Under the pieces are notes generated by a model. The model saw nothing but the letters and a program-made list of their open reading frames with translations, had not been told where the DNA came from and made no database searches. From assembly GCA_027605045.1 (NCBI GenBank), contig JAQFWX010000003.1, positions 682,001 through 746,000 on the forward strand: 64,000 nucleotides of DNA, given 5' to 3'. Positions 1-12,177 of the stretch are shown piece by piece. Position numbers and translations under genes: made by a program. How positions within the stretch are numbered: position 1 is the first letter of the stretch; every line of letters begins with the position of its first letter. The DNA comes from Phallus indusiatus. Taxonomy: Eukaryota; Basidiomycota; Agaricomycetes; Phallales; Phallaceae.

Positions 1-2060
1 CCACCTCGTCATCCCCAATTATTGCAATCGCTCCCGGAAAAGAACCAACTGACCTTTGGTGCTCTACCTCTGATGGATTTCTCATTTTATGGAACACCGC
101 TCGCAACGAATTAATAAAAACTTTCAAAGTTGATAGCACCCCCTACACCTTCTTGGCGCCATTTCCAAGCGATACCGAAGACGAGGTGGTAAATTTGTTG
201 GCGGCGAACCAAACCATAAAGATTCTCACTATACCAATATCAACCATCTCTCGCGAGAGTGATAAAATCAAAGAAACGGTCTCGCTGACAGGACATGTAT
301 CTGCGGTCAGGGGTCTCAATCAAGACGATTCACGACTGGTTTCTTACGCGGAAGGGGACCGCGTCATTAACATATGGTCCCTAGAAAAAGAGTCGCAAGG
401 TTCGTCTTCTTCTGAAAAGATAAAACCTGTCGCTCAGTGCTAAATAACGCAGGGAGTCTTCTCGCAAATGTATCCCTTGACTCAGCTGCTCGACAGACAA
501 ATACATACTCGGGAAAACTACTAGCAGTTTCCGAATCAGACAAAGTCTCGATATTCGAACTTCCCACCGCAATTTCTTCGAGCAATAAAATCTTATCTGT
601 TTTACCTTCGTCGATTATTAGTCGTGATTCGAAGGCGAAGGACGTGGACACAACTTTAATTGCGGCCACATTTATTCCAGACGGCGATTCTCGTGTGCGA
701 ATAGCCTCTCTAAAAAGTGGCGCGAGGCCCATTTTTGAGGATGTGGTAGGGTTTTCACTCAAAATGTCGCATATCATCCTTTTCTCATATTCCTACAGCG
801 TTACTCGGACGAGGATGGGAAATATGTTCCTCAGGTCCTATTACTTCAAAATGTTTCAGCTTTGGCTGGTATCGCGGAATCGACTACTGTATGTCACTTG
901 GAAAGAAATCTGTTATTGGTATATTGATATTTGAGTACAAGGGAACAACACGACGGCGGTATACGGAAAATTCTCAAATCATTGCAACTGTCGGAGCTGA
1001 GTTGGCTGAGGGAGAAGATGACGCCCCAATCAAGACTGTTGACGGGGAATTGGATATAAACCTTGCTGAACTGAGTCTGGGCCAGAGATTGACCACTTTG
1101 ACTGGGATCAATTTGGATGAACGGCTGTCCGATTCAGAAGGCGACAAGGACGATGCTAACAGGAAACCTAGAATCAGCAGATCTGGTAAAATGACCAACG
1201 GCGAAGAACGATTATCAATCCCTACCCAATCACTTTCGCGAACCCTCGTGCAGGCACTACATTCGAGTGACACACGACTGTTGGAACTCTGCTTAATGCA
1301 CACTAACCCGTCTGTGGTATTAAATACAGTGAAAAAATTACCACCGCAGTTGGCTGTTCCACTGCTACTAGCATGTGTCGAGCGCCTAGGGAGAGGTGCC
1401 AGAGCTGGTACTGGCAAGGGAGGAGGGGCTGGGGCGAGTTCACAACGAGGAACCGGACTCGTTCGTTGGATTCGAGCGGTGTTGGTGGTCCACACTGCAC
1501 ACTTGGTTACTGTACGTCAATTTTTTCTGGTCTAAAACATGTGACGAGGAATGTTGTCTAATGTATGACGATAGATGCCTGACTTGGTAACAAGATTAGC
1601 CAGTTTGCATTCAACAATTACGGCCCGTCTTGCTTTGCGTGATCCACTGCTTTCGCTAAGCGGGCGCGTAGATTTAATACTGTCTCAAATGGAATTACGT
1701 TCGAGTGGTGTCGCCCCGATCGCTAAACCGGAAAAACGAAAAGATAGCCGAAAAGGCAAGGAGCCTTACCGCTATGTGGAGGGCGAGAGTACGAGTGAGA
1801 CTGAAAGTGAAGCGGACAGTGCAGACTTGATGGAGATCGAAAAAGGAGGAGATGACGAAGGAAGTGTAGAAGATGTTGAACTGGGAGGTGAAAGTGATGA
1901 TTTAGCCGAGAGTCATGATGGGTCGGATGAAGATGACGAGGAGGATGAAGAGGATGAAGAGGATGAGGAGGATGACGGACCGAGACTCAAAGGGTTCATC
2001 GATGATGAAGCGGATGAAGTTTGGAGCGAAGACGAGTCGTCAGAGGAAGACATGACTTAG
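1..2060 (+). CDS. UTP5: UTP5/WDR43-like U3 snoRNP (SSU processome) protein, 5' truncated
   Basis: The gene enters from the left edge, open in frame from base 3, and ends at TAG 2058-2060. The first ~700 bases encode WD40-like beta repeats (for example WSLEKE after 375). Bases 970-1570 encode a linker and a helical Utp12 domain (LLELCLMHTNP ... LAVPLLLACVERL ... WIRAVLVVHTAHLVT) that continues after an intron near 1515-1574 as MPDLVTRLASLHSTITARL. A very acidic Asp/Glu tail follows (about 1800-2050). WD40 plus Utp12 plus acidic tail fits Utp5/WDR43, a t-UTP subunit that acts in the nucleolus on early 18S pre-rRNA. Introns are inferred near 750-839 and 890-950. The frame also changes around the A4 run at 422-425 without a good intron, so one base may be missing there. 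Utp4 or Utp12 are less likely because only one short propeller-like segment precedes the Utp12 domain, although the N terminus is not visible. Confidence 0.8.
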
Positions 2061-2137
2061 AGGGCTGCTCAAATATTATACCGATGTTACATACCAGTTT
2101 AAGAGATAATGACGAAATGGTGTTTCATGCAAAAGAA

Positions 2138-2145
2138 TATAAATA
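2138..2145 (+). promoter_or_regulatory. Putative TATA box of the CON-6 gene
   Basis: The perfect TATAAATA octamer lies 56-63 bases upstream of the ATG at 2201. This is a usual spacing for a strongly regulated fungal gene. The assignment rests only on sequence and position. Confidence 0.45.
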
Positions 2146-2200
2146 CGCGTGTGTTCGAGGACGGGGATCTCATCACAACTGCACTACACTACTTATAAAC

Positions 2201-2663
2201 ATGCCTGAATGTAAGCGTGAGCTTGCTACTTTATTTCTTTCCTTTAATAACGTTTGTGAACCCTATTCTAGACTCTCACAACCAAATCCGTGGCTACAAA
2301 GCTGCTGCCCACAGTACGTTGAGAATATATCAGTTTATTTGCAATATGACTTATTGACATATCCTTAGACCCGGACAATTCGGAAGAAGCCCAGCAGAAG
2401 GCTCGCTCCGTCCTTCGTGACGTCGGCGAGTCTGAAGACACGCGTCGTGGCGGGCGAACTGGCGCCTCTAATACCGAAGACTTGGAGTCACATGGCAACG
2501 TAGGCAACGTCGTCGGTGGATACAAGGCTACTTTGAAAAGTAAGTCTACGCCAAATCAGTCGCTCATTTGACATATCAACTGACATCATCGCAAGACCCA
2601 AAGGTTAGCGACCAAGCCAAGCAACACGCCGAGCAAGTTCTTCGTGAACATGACGCGATATAA
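2201..2663 (+). CDS. con-6: Conidiation-specific protein 6 (CON-6) family, small hydrophilic protein
   Basis: Three exons (2201-2210, 2369-2539, 2596-2663) join cleanly across introns 2211-2368 and 2540-2595 and give a protein of about 82 residues. It starts MPEYPDN and shows the two CON-6 motifs: KARSVLRDVG, and NPKVSDQAKQ followed by HAEQVLRE near the C terminus. The middle contains HGNVGNVVGGYKATLKNP, the glycine-rich core of the family. CON-6 proteins are small, soluble, disordered proteins that accumulate during sporulation or stress in fungi; the biochemical role is unknown. The first intron (158 bp) is long for this window. A TATA box precedes the gene and an AATAAA lies at 2725-2730. 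The gene is too short and too fragmented to appear as one open frame, but both splice joins preserve the family pattern. Confidence 0.88.
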
Positions 2664-3675
2664 AATTTGCATGCTAGACTATCATCATGCCATTAGAATT
2701 TGTTTTGTATGAATTGTATTAAATAATAAAGCAGCTGCCTAAACATCTGTGTGTGCCGCGTTGTACGCGAACTTTGAAGATCATTGAAAGTGTCGGAACT
2801 CACTGCAGGCTTGTAGCCTGAAAAGCTTTGCGCTTGGGTTCGAGTCCTCAGTGCTAAACAATATCGGTCAGATTAAAGGCGTCCTGGGGCACTTGAGGTT
2901 ACTGATAACAACCAAAAGAGAATAATCTCGCGTTCTAACACAACTGGTCGTCATTTATCAATTCTATTGAACTTCCTTTAACGTGCCACTCACGATCAAC
3001 CCCGGTCTCTGCGCGAGGTCACGGTGTTGATAAGCCTCCTCGTATGCAGCCATATTATCCTAGCCCATATTCATTCTTAATTGATGTTTACGTTTACATT
3101 TTACTGGAAGTTGGATATTCATTTTTAAGACTGTCTCAGTCGTCGTGCTCGTACGTACTCCACCAACGTGAACGTTGTGCCATTATCGTTCCAGCGAACT
3201 GGACCAGGGGATTCATCAAATGTTCACACGCTATCTGTCGATTGAAGAGCTCTGTCTCAATATCCGAATTTTAGACCCGCAGACAGACAAATACAGTTGC
3301 ACATGCACTGAAGGCACGAATAAACCTGTCTTCGATGAGGATGAACCTTTTTCAGTGTCCAACTACATTTCGTTGAGAGTGGATCGATTTGACTTCCAAT
3401 TCAGGTTCTTCCTTAAACAAGACGAGAGTGCATATAACAATAATGACGGATCCTTTGATAAAGTAAATACCTTCTGGACTGCATCCGGTCGGCACTTCCG
3501 CTCACTTTCGGGAAGACTTTCCGGCACAAATCTAATCGTGCTGAAATACTAAAGCATTTCACGTGCTACCATAGGCCTCTTGTGCCCTTTTACTACCTGT
3601 GTCCAGATCGATATTATATTGCAGTACCTTACTTTTTCGTCCAATTCAATATTTTTTTTTAAAAAAAGACTCGAA
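2664..3675. other. Intergenic region with one unassigned open frame (3175-3552)
   Basis: About 1 kb lies between CON-6 and the 3' end of RIO1. It contains the CON-6 3' UTR and one plus-strand open frame at 3175-3552 (125 codons) rich in Ser, Asp, Phe and Asn, with a Cys-Thr-Cys pair (YSCTCTEG). I recognise no family or convincing splice partners, so it may be a lineage-specific gene, a decayed fragment or chance. A short cruciform-like patch at 2806-2856 includes a tRNA B-box-like string, GGGTTCGAGTCC, but does not fold as a tRNA. Confidence 0.4.
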
Positions 3676-5655
3676 TCATGAACGAGTTGCCTTGACCCGC
3701 CGCTTCTTTTCTGCTTTAGGCATTTTCTGTTTTCTTTTCTCTCTGGCTGCCTCTTTCACCGCTTGTTTCCGTAACTGGAGTATCAGATTATCAGTCTTAT
3801 CGTTTATATGCGAGTATGACGAGTATACTTTACCTTCTTCGCTTCCTTATCTTCGTTTCTATGTCCGCGAGTACCCTTCTTTTCAAACGTTTCCGTTTCG
3901 CTCTCGCTGCTCTCCTTGTCCGCAATCTCGTCAATTTCGCTTGTATCGTCTGATTCTTCCTTCACCGTTTCTCTTGGAGTAATTCCTGTACCTTCAGGCA
4001 TACCCACTATTCCAATGACATCGGAATAAATCAAGGAAGAGCCCTTCCCCTCGTTGATGATATCAACGTCTCGTTCCGGGTCATAAACAGCGTTCAAGGT
4101 GCGTGGGATATAAGATTGCATGAAGACCTTGTCGTCGCTATGAATTTGTTCGGTGTCGAATCCGGTTTCTTTCGTTTCGGTGGATGTTTGAACTTCCTCC
4201 AGGAGTTTACTCAGCCAATCTCTAGCCGAGTGTTCACTAGATGCCTCCCCAATGATAAATTCAAATGAACGCCGAATTCCCAGAGTCGGAGCTCCTCGAC
4301 GACCGAAAAATTCTTCTACGTTTTTCAAATCTGCTCGAAGAAAATCAAAAGATGAAGGATGATCATGCTCTACGCTTTGACCGACGTCGATGATGCATAG
4401 TTGTGATTCATGATATAGGATGTTATATTCCGATAGATCTGCATGCACTAACTTGCATTCGTGAAACATTTTGCGAACGATCAATAAAAGTTCCTTGTAT
4501 AAATCCGACAAACGATCTTCCGGAATTTCTGCATCCTTTAGTCGAGGAGATGCCCTGAGATAGCATATGGAGCGAAGAACTTCCGAATTAAGGGGAATCG
4601 CTTACCACCCTGCTTTGTTGCCCATGAACCGCATCAACAAAACATTTTCTCTAACCTCAATTGGTTCCGGGCACAATATACCGACAGAGAAGAGACGTTT
4701 TAGATTTCGCATCTCTTTTTCTGCCCAAAGGCGCACCATTTTCCGAGGATTGTGTTTGCTGTAACCTCGACGAAAGCGTCGCTCACCCGTCACATAACGA
4801 TCTCTGTCTTTGAAGATTAAGATGGATGTCTTGAAAATCTTGACAGCAATATGATCGCCTTGGGAGTTGAAGGCATGATAAACGTTGGCCTGAATCAAGT
4901 AAAATTAAAATTCGGAGGAGATACAAGAATGTTCCCAAACTGACTTCTTTTCCCGTACTTATACAGCCATTCACTTCCCTGATCATTCCTTTCCCAATCA
5001 TTTTCAGCAGGATTAGCCTGGTCCGGGGTCTAATACTTGTTCATTTGTGGCTCTGTCAGATTTGTCCTTTAGGTTCGCCTTTTCGCTTGGACCTTTCCTG
5101 TTTGTAGGGATGCCCATTTGTCCATAAGGCTGGTCAATCGAAGCAATATGGCACGCATATCTGGACAAAGCAGCCATTTGATCCCGGTCTCTTGCTTGGG
5201 AGGCACTGGGTTCGAGATTTCGACGTCTATTAATTGCTGGTAGAGGTTTAACTTCTTCATTCTGCGTATCAGACGCGTTAATCGGCTTGGCATTTCGAAC
5301 GACGAGATGTTGGCGGAGACGGTTATATTGCTTTGTGAAATCTATATTAAAAATATGAATACAAAATCTTAAAGTAAGTTGAAGTAAGATTGAGTGAATC
5401 ACCTCGTTCCGCTAATTCCCAATCCTCATCATCAACATTTGCAGCTCTAGTACCCCATTCTCCGTCGTCGTCGGTGACTTCCTCAGAGTCAAGGTCCTCT
5501 TCGGATTCGGAGTACTCAAATGGATCATCGTCAATAAATGTTTGTCCTTCCCGCGGGTTATAGAAAGGGGCATGCTCTAGTCTTGTGGATGGGGTTTCTT
5601 CTGCATCGTCGAACTGACCTTCAGCTATCTCGTCCTGGTCCGTTTTCTGAAGCAT
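3676..5655 (-). CDS. RIO1: RIO1 atypical serine/threonine protein kinase (40S ribosome maturation)
   Basis: Reading from 5655 down, the gene has an acidic N terminus ([18 protein letters not shown]), a basic linker, then the RIO1 domain. The family P-loop STGKEANVYHA spans an intron near 4900. Next come [17 protein letters not shown] and [20 protein letters not shown], the catalytic loop [13 protein letters not shown] (4400-4480) and the metal-binding loop IIDVGQSV in place of DFG. These are diagnostic of RIO1 rather than RIO2. The C-terminal half is acidic and ends in a lysine/arginine tail (about 3679-3770) after a small last intron, as in yeast Rio1. The kinase acts in late cytoplasmic 40S maturation, releasing assembly factors after 18S 3' processing. 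The start at 5655 (MLQKTDQDE) is my choice; an in-frame ATG lies upstream at 5718, but the residues between do not resemble the family. The gene is divergent from the PIF1 gene. Confidence 0.93.
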
Positions 5656-6235
5656 TCGAAAGGCGTGACGCGCAACGTCACGCTGATAGTGGTGTAGTAA
5701 AAAACACACTTGAAACAAACACTGATTCTAAGCCCCTATGAAATTTGTTTGTTCCTCGAAGATTTGATTCGGCTGAGTTTCGTCAAGTTGAATCCGTCTA
5801 AAATATTTTTTTCGGTGTCCTTAGCGTGCCACTGAGTGACTTTGGCGCCGCCTGTGTGCTCCAATTATCTCATCTAACTTGTTCTCCCAACCATTTGCGC
5901 AATGATCCAAAAGTGTGTTAAGTAAACGTTTTATACGTCCAGGTGATTGGTTTCCTCAGGGCTTCTAACGGTTCAACGTTCAATGTTCACCTAGTAACTT
6001 GTGAAAAGTGAAATGCTATACAGCTCAGGCTGAAGCTAGTAATTAGCAGTTGCTTCAAAGCATAAATTTAATTAAAAGAGATAAATTAGTAGTCAATTTT
6101 TCGTGTTTCAGTTTAAAGTTACGCGGTTTGATCAGCTCTAACGCGAAAACTTACCTGTCGTTTGTTCTTTGGCCACATAAATAAAGGGAGTAAGGTTGGA
6201 ATGTCCGCCCACAACACGCGGCTTTCATATAGTCA
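5656..6235. promoter_or_regulatory. Divergent intergenic promoter region between RIO1 and PIF1
   Basis: This is about 580 bases of AT-rich DNA with no credible coding frame. It separates two divergently transcribed genes and so should hold both promoters. Apart from short AT-rich tracts I see no repeat or RNA gene. Confidence 0.5.
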
Positions 6236-9015
6236 ATGACACGAACTAGAAAGAAGTATTATGCAGTCAGGAATGGTCGCAATGGTCCCCACATATACAA
6301 AAGCTGGAATGATGTGAGTCCATTTAGTTTATATATAGTTAATTTGAGAGTTAACTAGGTCATCACCATCATCACCACCGCGTATTACCTTTTGTTTTTC
6401 AAGTGTTCACAAGCCGTAACTGGCTGGCCAAACTCACAATTCAAAGGATTTTCCACTCTCGAGGAAGCTCAACAGTGGCTGGGACAAATTTTTCGTGCGT
6501 AATAGGTTTCGCATCTGTGGTTGGAGCTTGAAACTAAAGATATGCCTACTAAACCCAGCCTCCGATTCCAATGCCTTCAAATCAAGTGAACGCGAGCCAG
6601 ACATTAATGAATTCAGTGAAGAATACGTATATGACCAGCAATTTAGCACACCGGAATCGAAGGCACCATCGCAATCTACCCCACCAACGTCGTCTTTGCA
6701 CGAGCCAACAGAGCCGTTTACCGAGGATTTCATACCTGTTCCTAGCAGTCCGGACTGGAACACTGATTTCCAGAGGCCCGAAGTACCTCCTGTAGTATTA
6801 TCAGAAGAACAGAACAAGATTTTCAGTGAAGTCATGCGAGGACAAAATGTGTTTTTCACTGGTTCTGCTGGTAGGTCGATTCTTCCCTTTCTTTACACGC
6901 TAGTTGTTTTTAATACATTACCTCAAGGCACAGGAAAGTCAGTCCTGCTAAGACAAATCATTGAACGTCTCAGAAACCGGAGCGACGATGGACTTGCTGT
7001 AACGGCATCGGTATTCACATTGTCATTTTGCTCAAGGGAGATGTATTAAAACTATTTAGACAGGTATCGCAGCTGTTAATATTGGAGGTGTGACCCTACA
7101 TTCATGGGCCGGAATCGGACTTGGTATTGGGACCTTAGAATATCTCAGGCAGAAAATTAGCGGCAATCGCTCTGTCATCAAACGTTGGCGAAGAACGGAA
7201 ACCTTGATTATTGACGAAAGTTGGTATAATGATTTTTTCAGACTTGTGGACTGGCTCACCTAGCTAGTTTCAATGATCGATGGTGTCTTGTTTGATAAAC
7301 TGGAACAGCTAGGTCGATCCTTACGGGAGAGCACAAAACCATTTGGGGGTATCCAGGTTAGTTTTTTTTTCAAAAGTTGATGATCTAGACTTTATCGTCA
7401 ATCAATTTTCCAGTTAGTCCTGTCCGGGGACTTTTGTCAATTACCGCCCGTTCCAGGGAGAGATCGCCGGATCCCGTCATTCGCTTTTGAATCGAATGCA
7501 TGGGCACGATGTTTCAGTGAGGAGGACGACTATGGTTCTGTTTATCGCCTGACTAAGGTCTTTCGGCAAAGTGACCAGAGTAGGTTTTGTGGAGGTCGTC
7601 TTTAAGCTGAGCTAACTGAAGTTTGAAATTTTAAAGCGTTTGTCAATATGCTCAATGCACTTCGGAAGGGAAAACCTGATGCAGACATAACTCGTCGGTT
7701 TGTGGATTTAGCGAGACCGCTTGTTTATGATGACGGCCTGGGACCTTGCGAACTGTAAGCCAAAACAACGTCGTTTTGGAGAGTTCTGATACAAAGAACT
7801 TTCAGATTTCCGTTGCGGGATCAAGTCTATGAAGCAAACAACACACGTCTGCGGGACCTCCCCGGAGAGTCGCGTACGTTCGTATCAAAAGATGCCGGGG
7901 GATATGACGCATATCATCACCGTATTTCGAATGAGAGTGCCACGAATTTATTGAATAAATACACGTTGGCACCAGATGTTATCACTCTGAAGGTTTTTTA
8001 CTCTCGCTGTTGTTTCTGCCTTATTATCTTTGCAATAGCTAATGCCTCAGCTAGGTCGGTGCCCAAGTCATGTGTATCAAGGTAGAAAATTTACTGTTTT
8101 ATATAATTTATTAATTCAGAGTTTATTCGTGCTTAGAATCTTTCCCAAGGACGGATGGTTAATGGGTCAATGGGCCAGATAACAGAATTTAAATCCCTCC
8201 AGGAAGCTCGGGAATCTACTTTTTCAGTTGCTACCCTAGATTTTAAGGAACCTCGCGAGAATGTTGTCGACAAACTCATTGATGAATTTGGATCAACATC
8301 CATGTGGCCCTTTGTGCGATTCCTCAATGGAGGATCAATGTTGTTAGCGCCAGGTACTTTTTTTCCCTCAGCAGATTCAATGAAGTAATACAATGCACCT
8401 TTTAGTTCGCTTTGAAGTCATGAACGTTCTGGGTGGAGTAGAAGCTTCCCGACACCAGGTCAGGAGTAGCATGTCTCTCATAATCAAAAATGTTAACAAT
8501 GATAATAGGTTCCATTAATACTAGCTTGGGCACTCTCAATACACAAATCCCAGGGTCAGACTCTCGAAAGAGTGAAGGTTGATTTGGACAGGATTTTTGA
8601 AAATGGACAAGGTGACAGAGGATAGCCCCTAAAATGATTTCAAATGCTCAGGATGATATCAGCGTACGTTGCATTATCCAGGGCAACGTGTTTAGAGGGT
8701 CTAGAAGTTCAGAACTTTCACCCTCACAAGTGAATCTCTTCTCCTAACCGGTATTTTCTCTGCTAATCATACTGACTACACAGGATCATGGCTCATCCAC
8801 GTGTTTTAACGTTTTACGAGGAATTGGAAGGAAGGGGTCAACAATCTCAACCAGAACCATTTGACGAATTTGACGAATTTGAATTTCCGGATCTGGGTGA
8901 TGAAGCCATTCCGCAGAAGGACTCGGAGAACATCGATGAATTCGACAATCTGCCTGATGATGAAGCTATCCAGCTCTATTTTTTGGCTATTTCAGAGGAA
9001 TCCGAAGGTTATTAG
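6236..9015 (+). CDS. PIF1: PIF1-family DNA helicase with N-terminal RNase H1 hybrid-binding (viroplasmin-like) domain
   Basis: Exon 1 (6236-6313) and exon 2 (6404-6494) encode residues 1-57: [20 protein letters not shown], then [20 protein letters not shown] plus a short helix. This is the RNase H1 hybrid-binding domain pattern. An acidic Ser/Pro linker follows from 6559. The helicase core has Walker A GSAGTGKS, motif Ia [21 protein letters not shown], Walker B LIIDEISMID, the Q-sensor [41 protein letters not shown] and AYVALSRA, all typical of PIF1. About eleven short introns interrupt the gene and every join keeps the motifs. PIF1 is a 5'-to-3' helicase that acts on G-quadruplexes, telomeres, R-loops and mitochondrial DNA. 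The added domain would favour RNA:DNA hybrids. No clear mitochondrial presequence precedes the domain, so location is uncertain. The protein is about 700 residues. Confidence 0.9.
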
Positions 9016-9184
9016 GACATAAACATATATATTTATAAAAAGTGTCTTGTTCGGATTGTTTTTTATATAATCTACTACCTACGTATTACTATTTTACTTT
9101 TATCGGTTACTTTATAGGAGGCCCGGGAGAGGCCACGCGCGTGAGTTGTGACTTCCAAAGTCCGAAACTTTACCTGTGCACCAA

Positions 9185-11938
9185 ATGACGTCTGAGTCGC
9201 GTTCAGAGCCTCTTCATTATTTCGACTATCATTTAAAGATACTAGATGAATCTTACACCCAATTCTTTCGTGAAAGGTAAATCTTTAGAAAGTCGTTCAT
9301 GTGTTCTCCTTTTAACCTAAAGAGTTGCAGAATACGTATAGAAGAAACCTAGTAAGGTCATTACAAGTTGAAACAGCATTTGTTTTCATTTTTTTACCAG
9401 CATTGATTCGCTTCGTCGTTTGCATTCCAAGTTCAGGGCTCTCGATACATACCGTGATGATCACTCAGATCAAGGAACGACGATGCGGAAAGCGTGGCGT
9501 GAAGTGGAAGAGAATGCTGAACGAGGTTTGTGCACTTGTATGATTATAACCGACGCTGAGAAGACTGATATGTATACAACCTACACAGAAACACAAACAA
9601 GAGAAGCGTTTTTAGACAGCCTTAAATCCGAAGTCTTGGGTCCGTTGATGTCACTCAAGGTAAGATTCCTAAATTAGGTTCTGTATGCTCATAATTTCTT
9701 ACAGTTGTAATCAGGAGACACAAGAAAGAACACGGAAGCGTATTAAGGAGGATCTTAAAGTTTCAACAGAGACTTATGCTGAATATGCTGACTCAGTGCT
9801 ACCACGACTGAAACGTAGCTATCTTAGGAAAAGCCAGGAAGCCGAGGTAAATAATGTCAGTGTTGTCGAACCATGGCACTTCTCATTGTCCATTATTCAT
9901 AGGAATACAAATCTACATTGTTTGACCAGAATGATCCTTATCATAGTCGCACCGGTTCGCCCGCTACCTCGCGTCCCCTGACTCGCCATACATCGCTGCA
10001 TCATCCAGGTGGCCGGAATCGCTCCCCTTCTTATTCAACATCATTGGGCGACATTGCTCACCAGGGTTAGTTGGCTTGAATTTTCTAAAACAGAAAAATC
10101 GAATGAATATATTTAGGTAAAAAGCAAATCAGTTCCATGATGAACTTTTTAAACGATGGTAAAGCAAACAATCCTGAGGCGGCAGTCAGGAATGTCAAAG
10201 CCAAGAGAGAGGCTGACGAGGCCGGTTAGTTATCATACTATATGACTACTTCAAAAACTCAAGTCTACAGAAAGGGAATATAGAAAAGGTGTCCACTGGC
10301 TAGAGACATTGCGTATTCGGAAAATCAAGACGTTAGAGAGCAGCTGCAATGTGCGTTCATCAAAAGACGGCTTTATGGTGACCAAATTTATTTTTTTAGA
10401 GCCTGGAATCATTCATTCGAGAAATTGCGGAAACTCTCAAAGGGGTGTTATTGTGTTATATGACCGGATTTTTGTAGCCTTTGTCGTCCTCACTCAGTGC
10501 GAACTGTAATAATATTCGTTTTGTAGGGCGACGTCATCAACTATGACTCAACTTACGTCTCATTTGGAACCATTCGTAAAGGCGATACACCCTATAAATG
10601 ACGCTTCCCTTATTATTGTCCCCATACGGAAAAGGGTGGCTCAAAGTCTACCGAAGCCTGTTTTGTATCATAATCATACGGTTGGGCCATGCAATGATCT
10701 CATATTTGGTGTCGCTCTTGCGGATTATGCTACGACTCATGGGCTGCCAGACGGTGCGGTGCCAAGGATCGTTGACCTCTGTATCAACGAAATAGAAGCG
10801 CGCGGACTGGATTATGAAGGCTTATACAGGGTGGGTGAACCCAGGACTTGTACTTTGAGATCTGAAGTCATTCATTTAGGTATCTGGCCGAATGTCGAAT
10901 GTTCAAGAAGTAAGTCTTTCACTTTTACCTGCTAAAATGCTCTCATAATCTAGCATTAGCTAAAAGCTAAGATTGAACGGGATGAAAAGGGTTTCAAATT
11001 TAACCCTGCTGTTGACGACGTGGCTTGTATAGCATCGTTCTTAAAGGTGTGATTTTTTTCGATTTCTTACTTCACTCACTCATTAACATGTTTTTTAAGC
11101 TATATTTACGAGAGCTTCCGGAACCGTTGTTTAAGTTTCCTATAGCAGAGCGAATTCAGTATACGCAACAGAGGGGTAAATTCATTTCCGTTATCTTGGT
11201 TGAAGCTTTTTCATTTGCGTTTAGAAACAAACATCTCCCAAAACTTTCCTCTAATTCGCTCCAAAATCCGCCGCCTGCCTCCTATACACTATGCTACATT
11301 ACGACGGTTGTTAGAGCATCTTTCTAAAGTTGCCTCAAGAAGTACGGTGAATAAAATGGACGCTAAGAATTTATCAATCGTTTTCAATGGTGTCATTTTC
11401 GGAGAAGAGGAATTGCCCAAGTTAAGCGATATTTTAAGTCTACAAAATATCAAGGTGATGATGGCTGCAAAATGCTATAAACGAAATTCACTCTGTGTTA
11501 TAGGATACGCTGCTAGAAGATTTGATCATACATTTTACGCTCGTTTTCGATGACTTGTCGTCTCCTCTTCAACACGAGGTGTCATTACCTATAATTCCTT
11601 CAGAACCAAAGCCTAAATATGACTATGGCTCGTCGTACACGCGCACTCACACATTACCTTCGAACACCCTACAGAAAGATTTTACTCCCACCTTACCACC
11701 TCGACCAAGCCAGAGCATTCACGGTCGCTCGCATGTTCAGAAGAAAGAAGGAAAACGACGTTCTGTTCTTTCAGAGGATTTGTCTATCATTTCAGAAGAC
11801 GCCTCCGATTCTTCGGCGGGCCTTATATCGGAAGCGGCAGATATTCCACCGATGTCAACGACGCCGCTAGGCATATCGGAGGCGACGCTGGTCCCCGATA
11901 CCCCAGTTAGACCTGATACCCCCCTGTCTCCTGAGTAA
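9185..11938 (+). CDS. RGD1: F-BAR and RhoGAP domain protein (Rgd1-like)
   Basis: The start ATG 9185 gives MTSESRSEPLHYFDYHLKIL, the opening of an FCH/F-BAR helix. Spliced exons continue RIRIEETYIDSLRRLHSKF, ERTRKRIKEDLKVSTETYAE and KGVHWLETLRIRKIKTLESS, making an F-BAR coiled coil of about 400 residues with a Ser-rich insert (9980-10070). From about 10700 comes the RhoGAP domain: FGVALADYATTHG, VPRIVDLCINEIEARGLDYE, the arginine-finger segment GLYR|VSGRMSNVQE split by an intron, LYLRELPEPLFKFP, and NKMDAKNLSIVFNGVIFG. The C-terminal tail is Ser/Pro-rich with PPRPSQS. F-BAR domains bind curved plasma membrane and the GAP domain inactivates Rho GTPases. Rgd1 in yeast acts on Rho3 and Rho4 at polarised growth sites, so a role in hyphal tip growth or septation is inferred. 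The catalytic arginine is present. Confidence 0.88.
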
Positions 11939-12177
11939 GATGATTGAACCCATGCCGTAACTATCTGTATCATTACCATATTACATCGCTTTATACATGC
12001 ATGACTCCGATATGTACTACTTGACTTTCTCCGGTGTCGGAATCACGTGTTTTTAACACCCGATTATGTAATGCCTGTGGAACTTGTTACGCACAGTCTT
12101 ACCACATTCCACCACAGCCAACGCTTTAAAGCCTCTTCGAAGGCATTTCCTAAAATCAAGAACGCGCGTCAGGCGCT

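Noticed and set aside
974..1495. 173-codon minus-strand open frame opposite UTP5
   Set aside because: It is antisense to the conserved Utp12 region, with a low-complexity Ser/Pro composition typical of shadow frames.
1930..1975. GAT/GAA trinucleotide tract as a possible microsatellite
   Set aside because: It encodes the acidic tail expected for this protein family; imperfect codons indicate selection on protein composition rather than a free repeat.
2795..2870. tRNA-like sequence with a perfect B-box string (GGGTTCGAGTCC) and nearby inverted repeats
   Set aside because: The T stem has a mismatch, the seven bases after it find no complementary acceptor strand upstream, there is no D arm, and the interval is too short. 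Probably chance or a decayed fragment.
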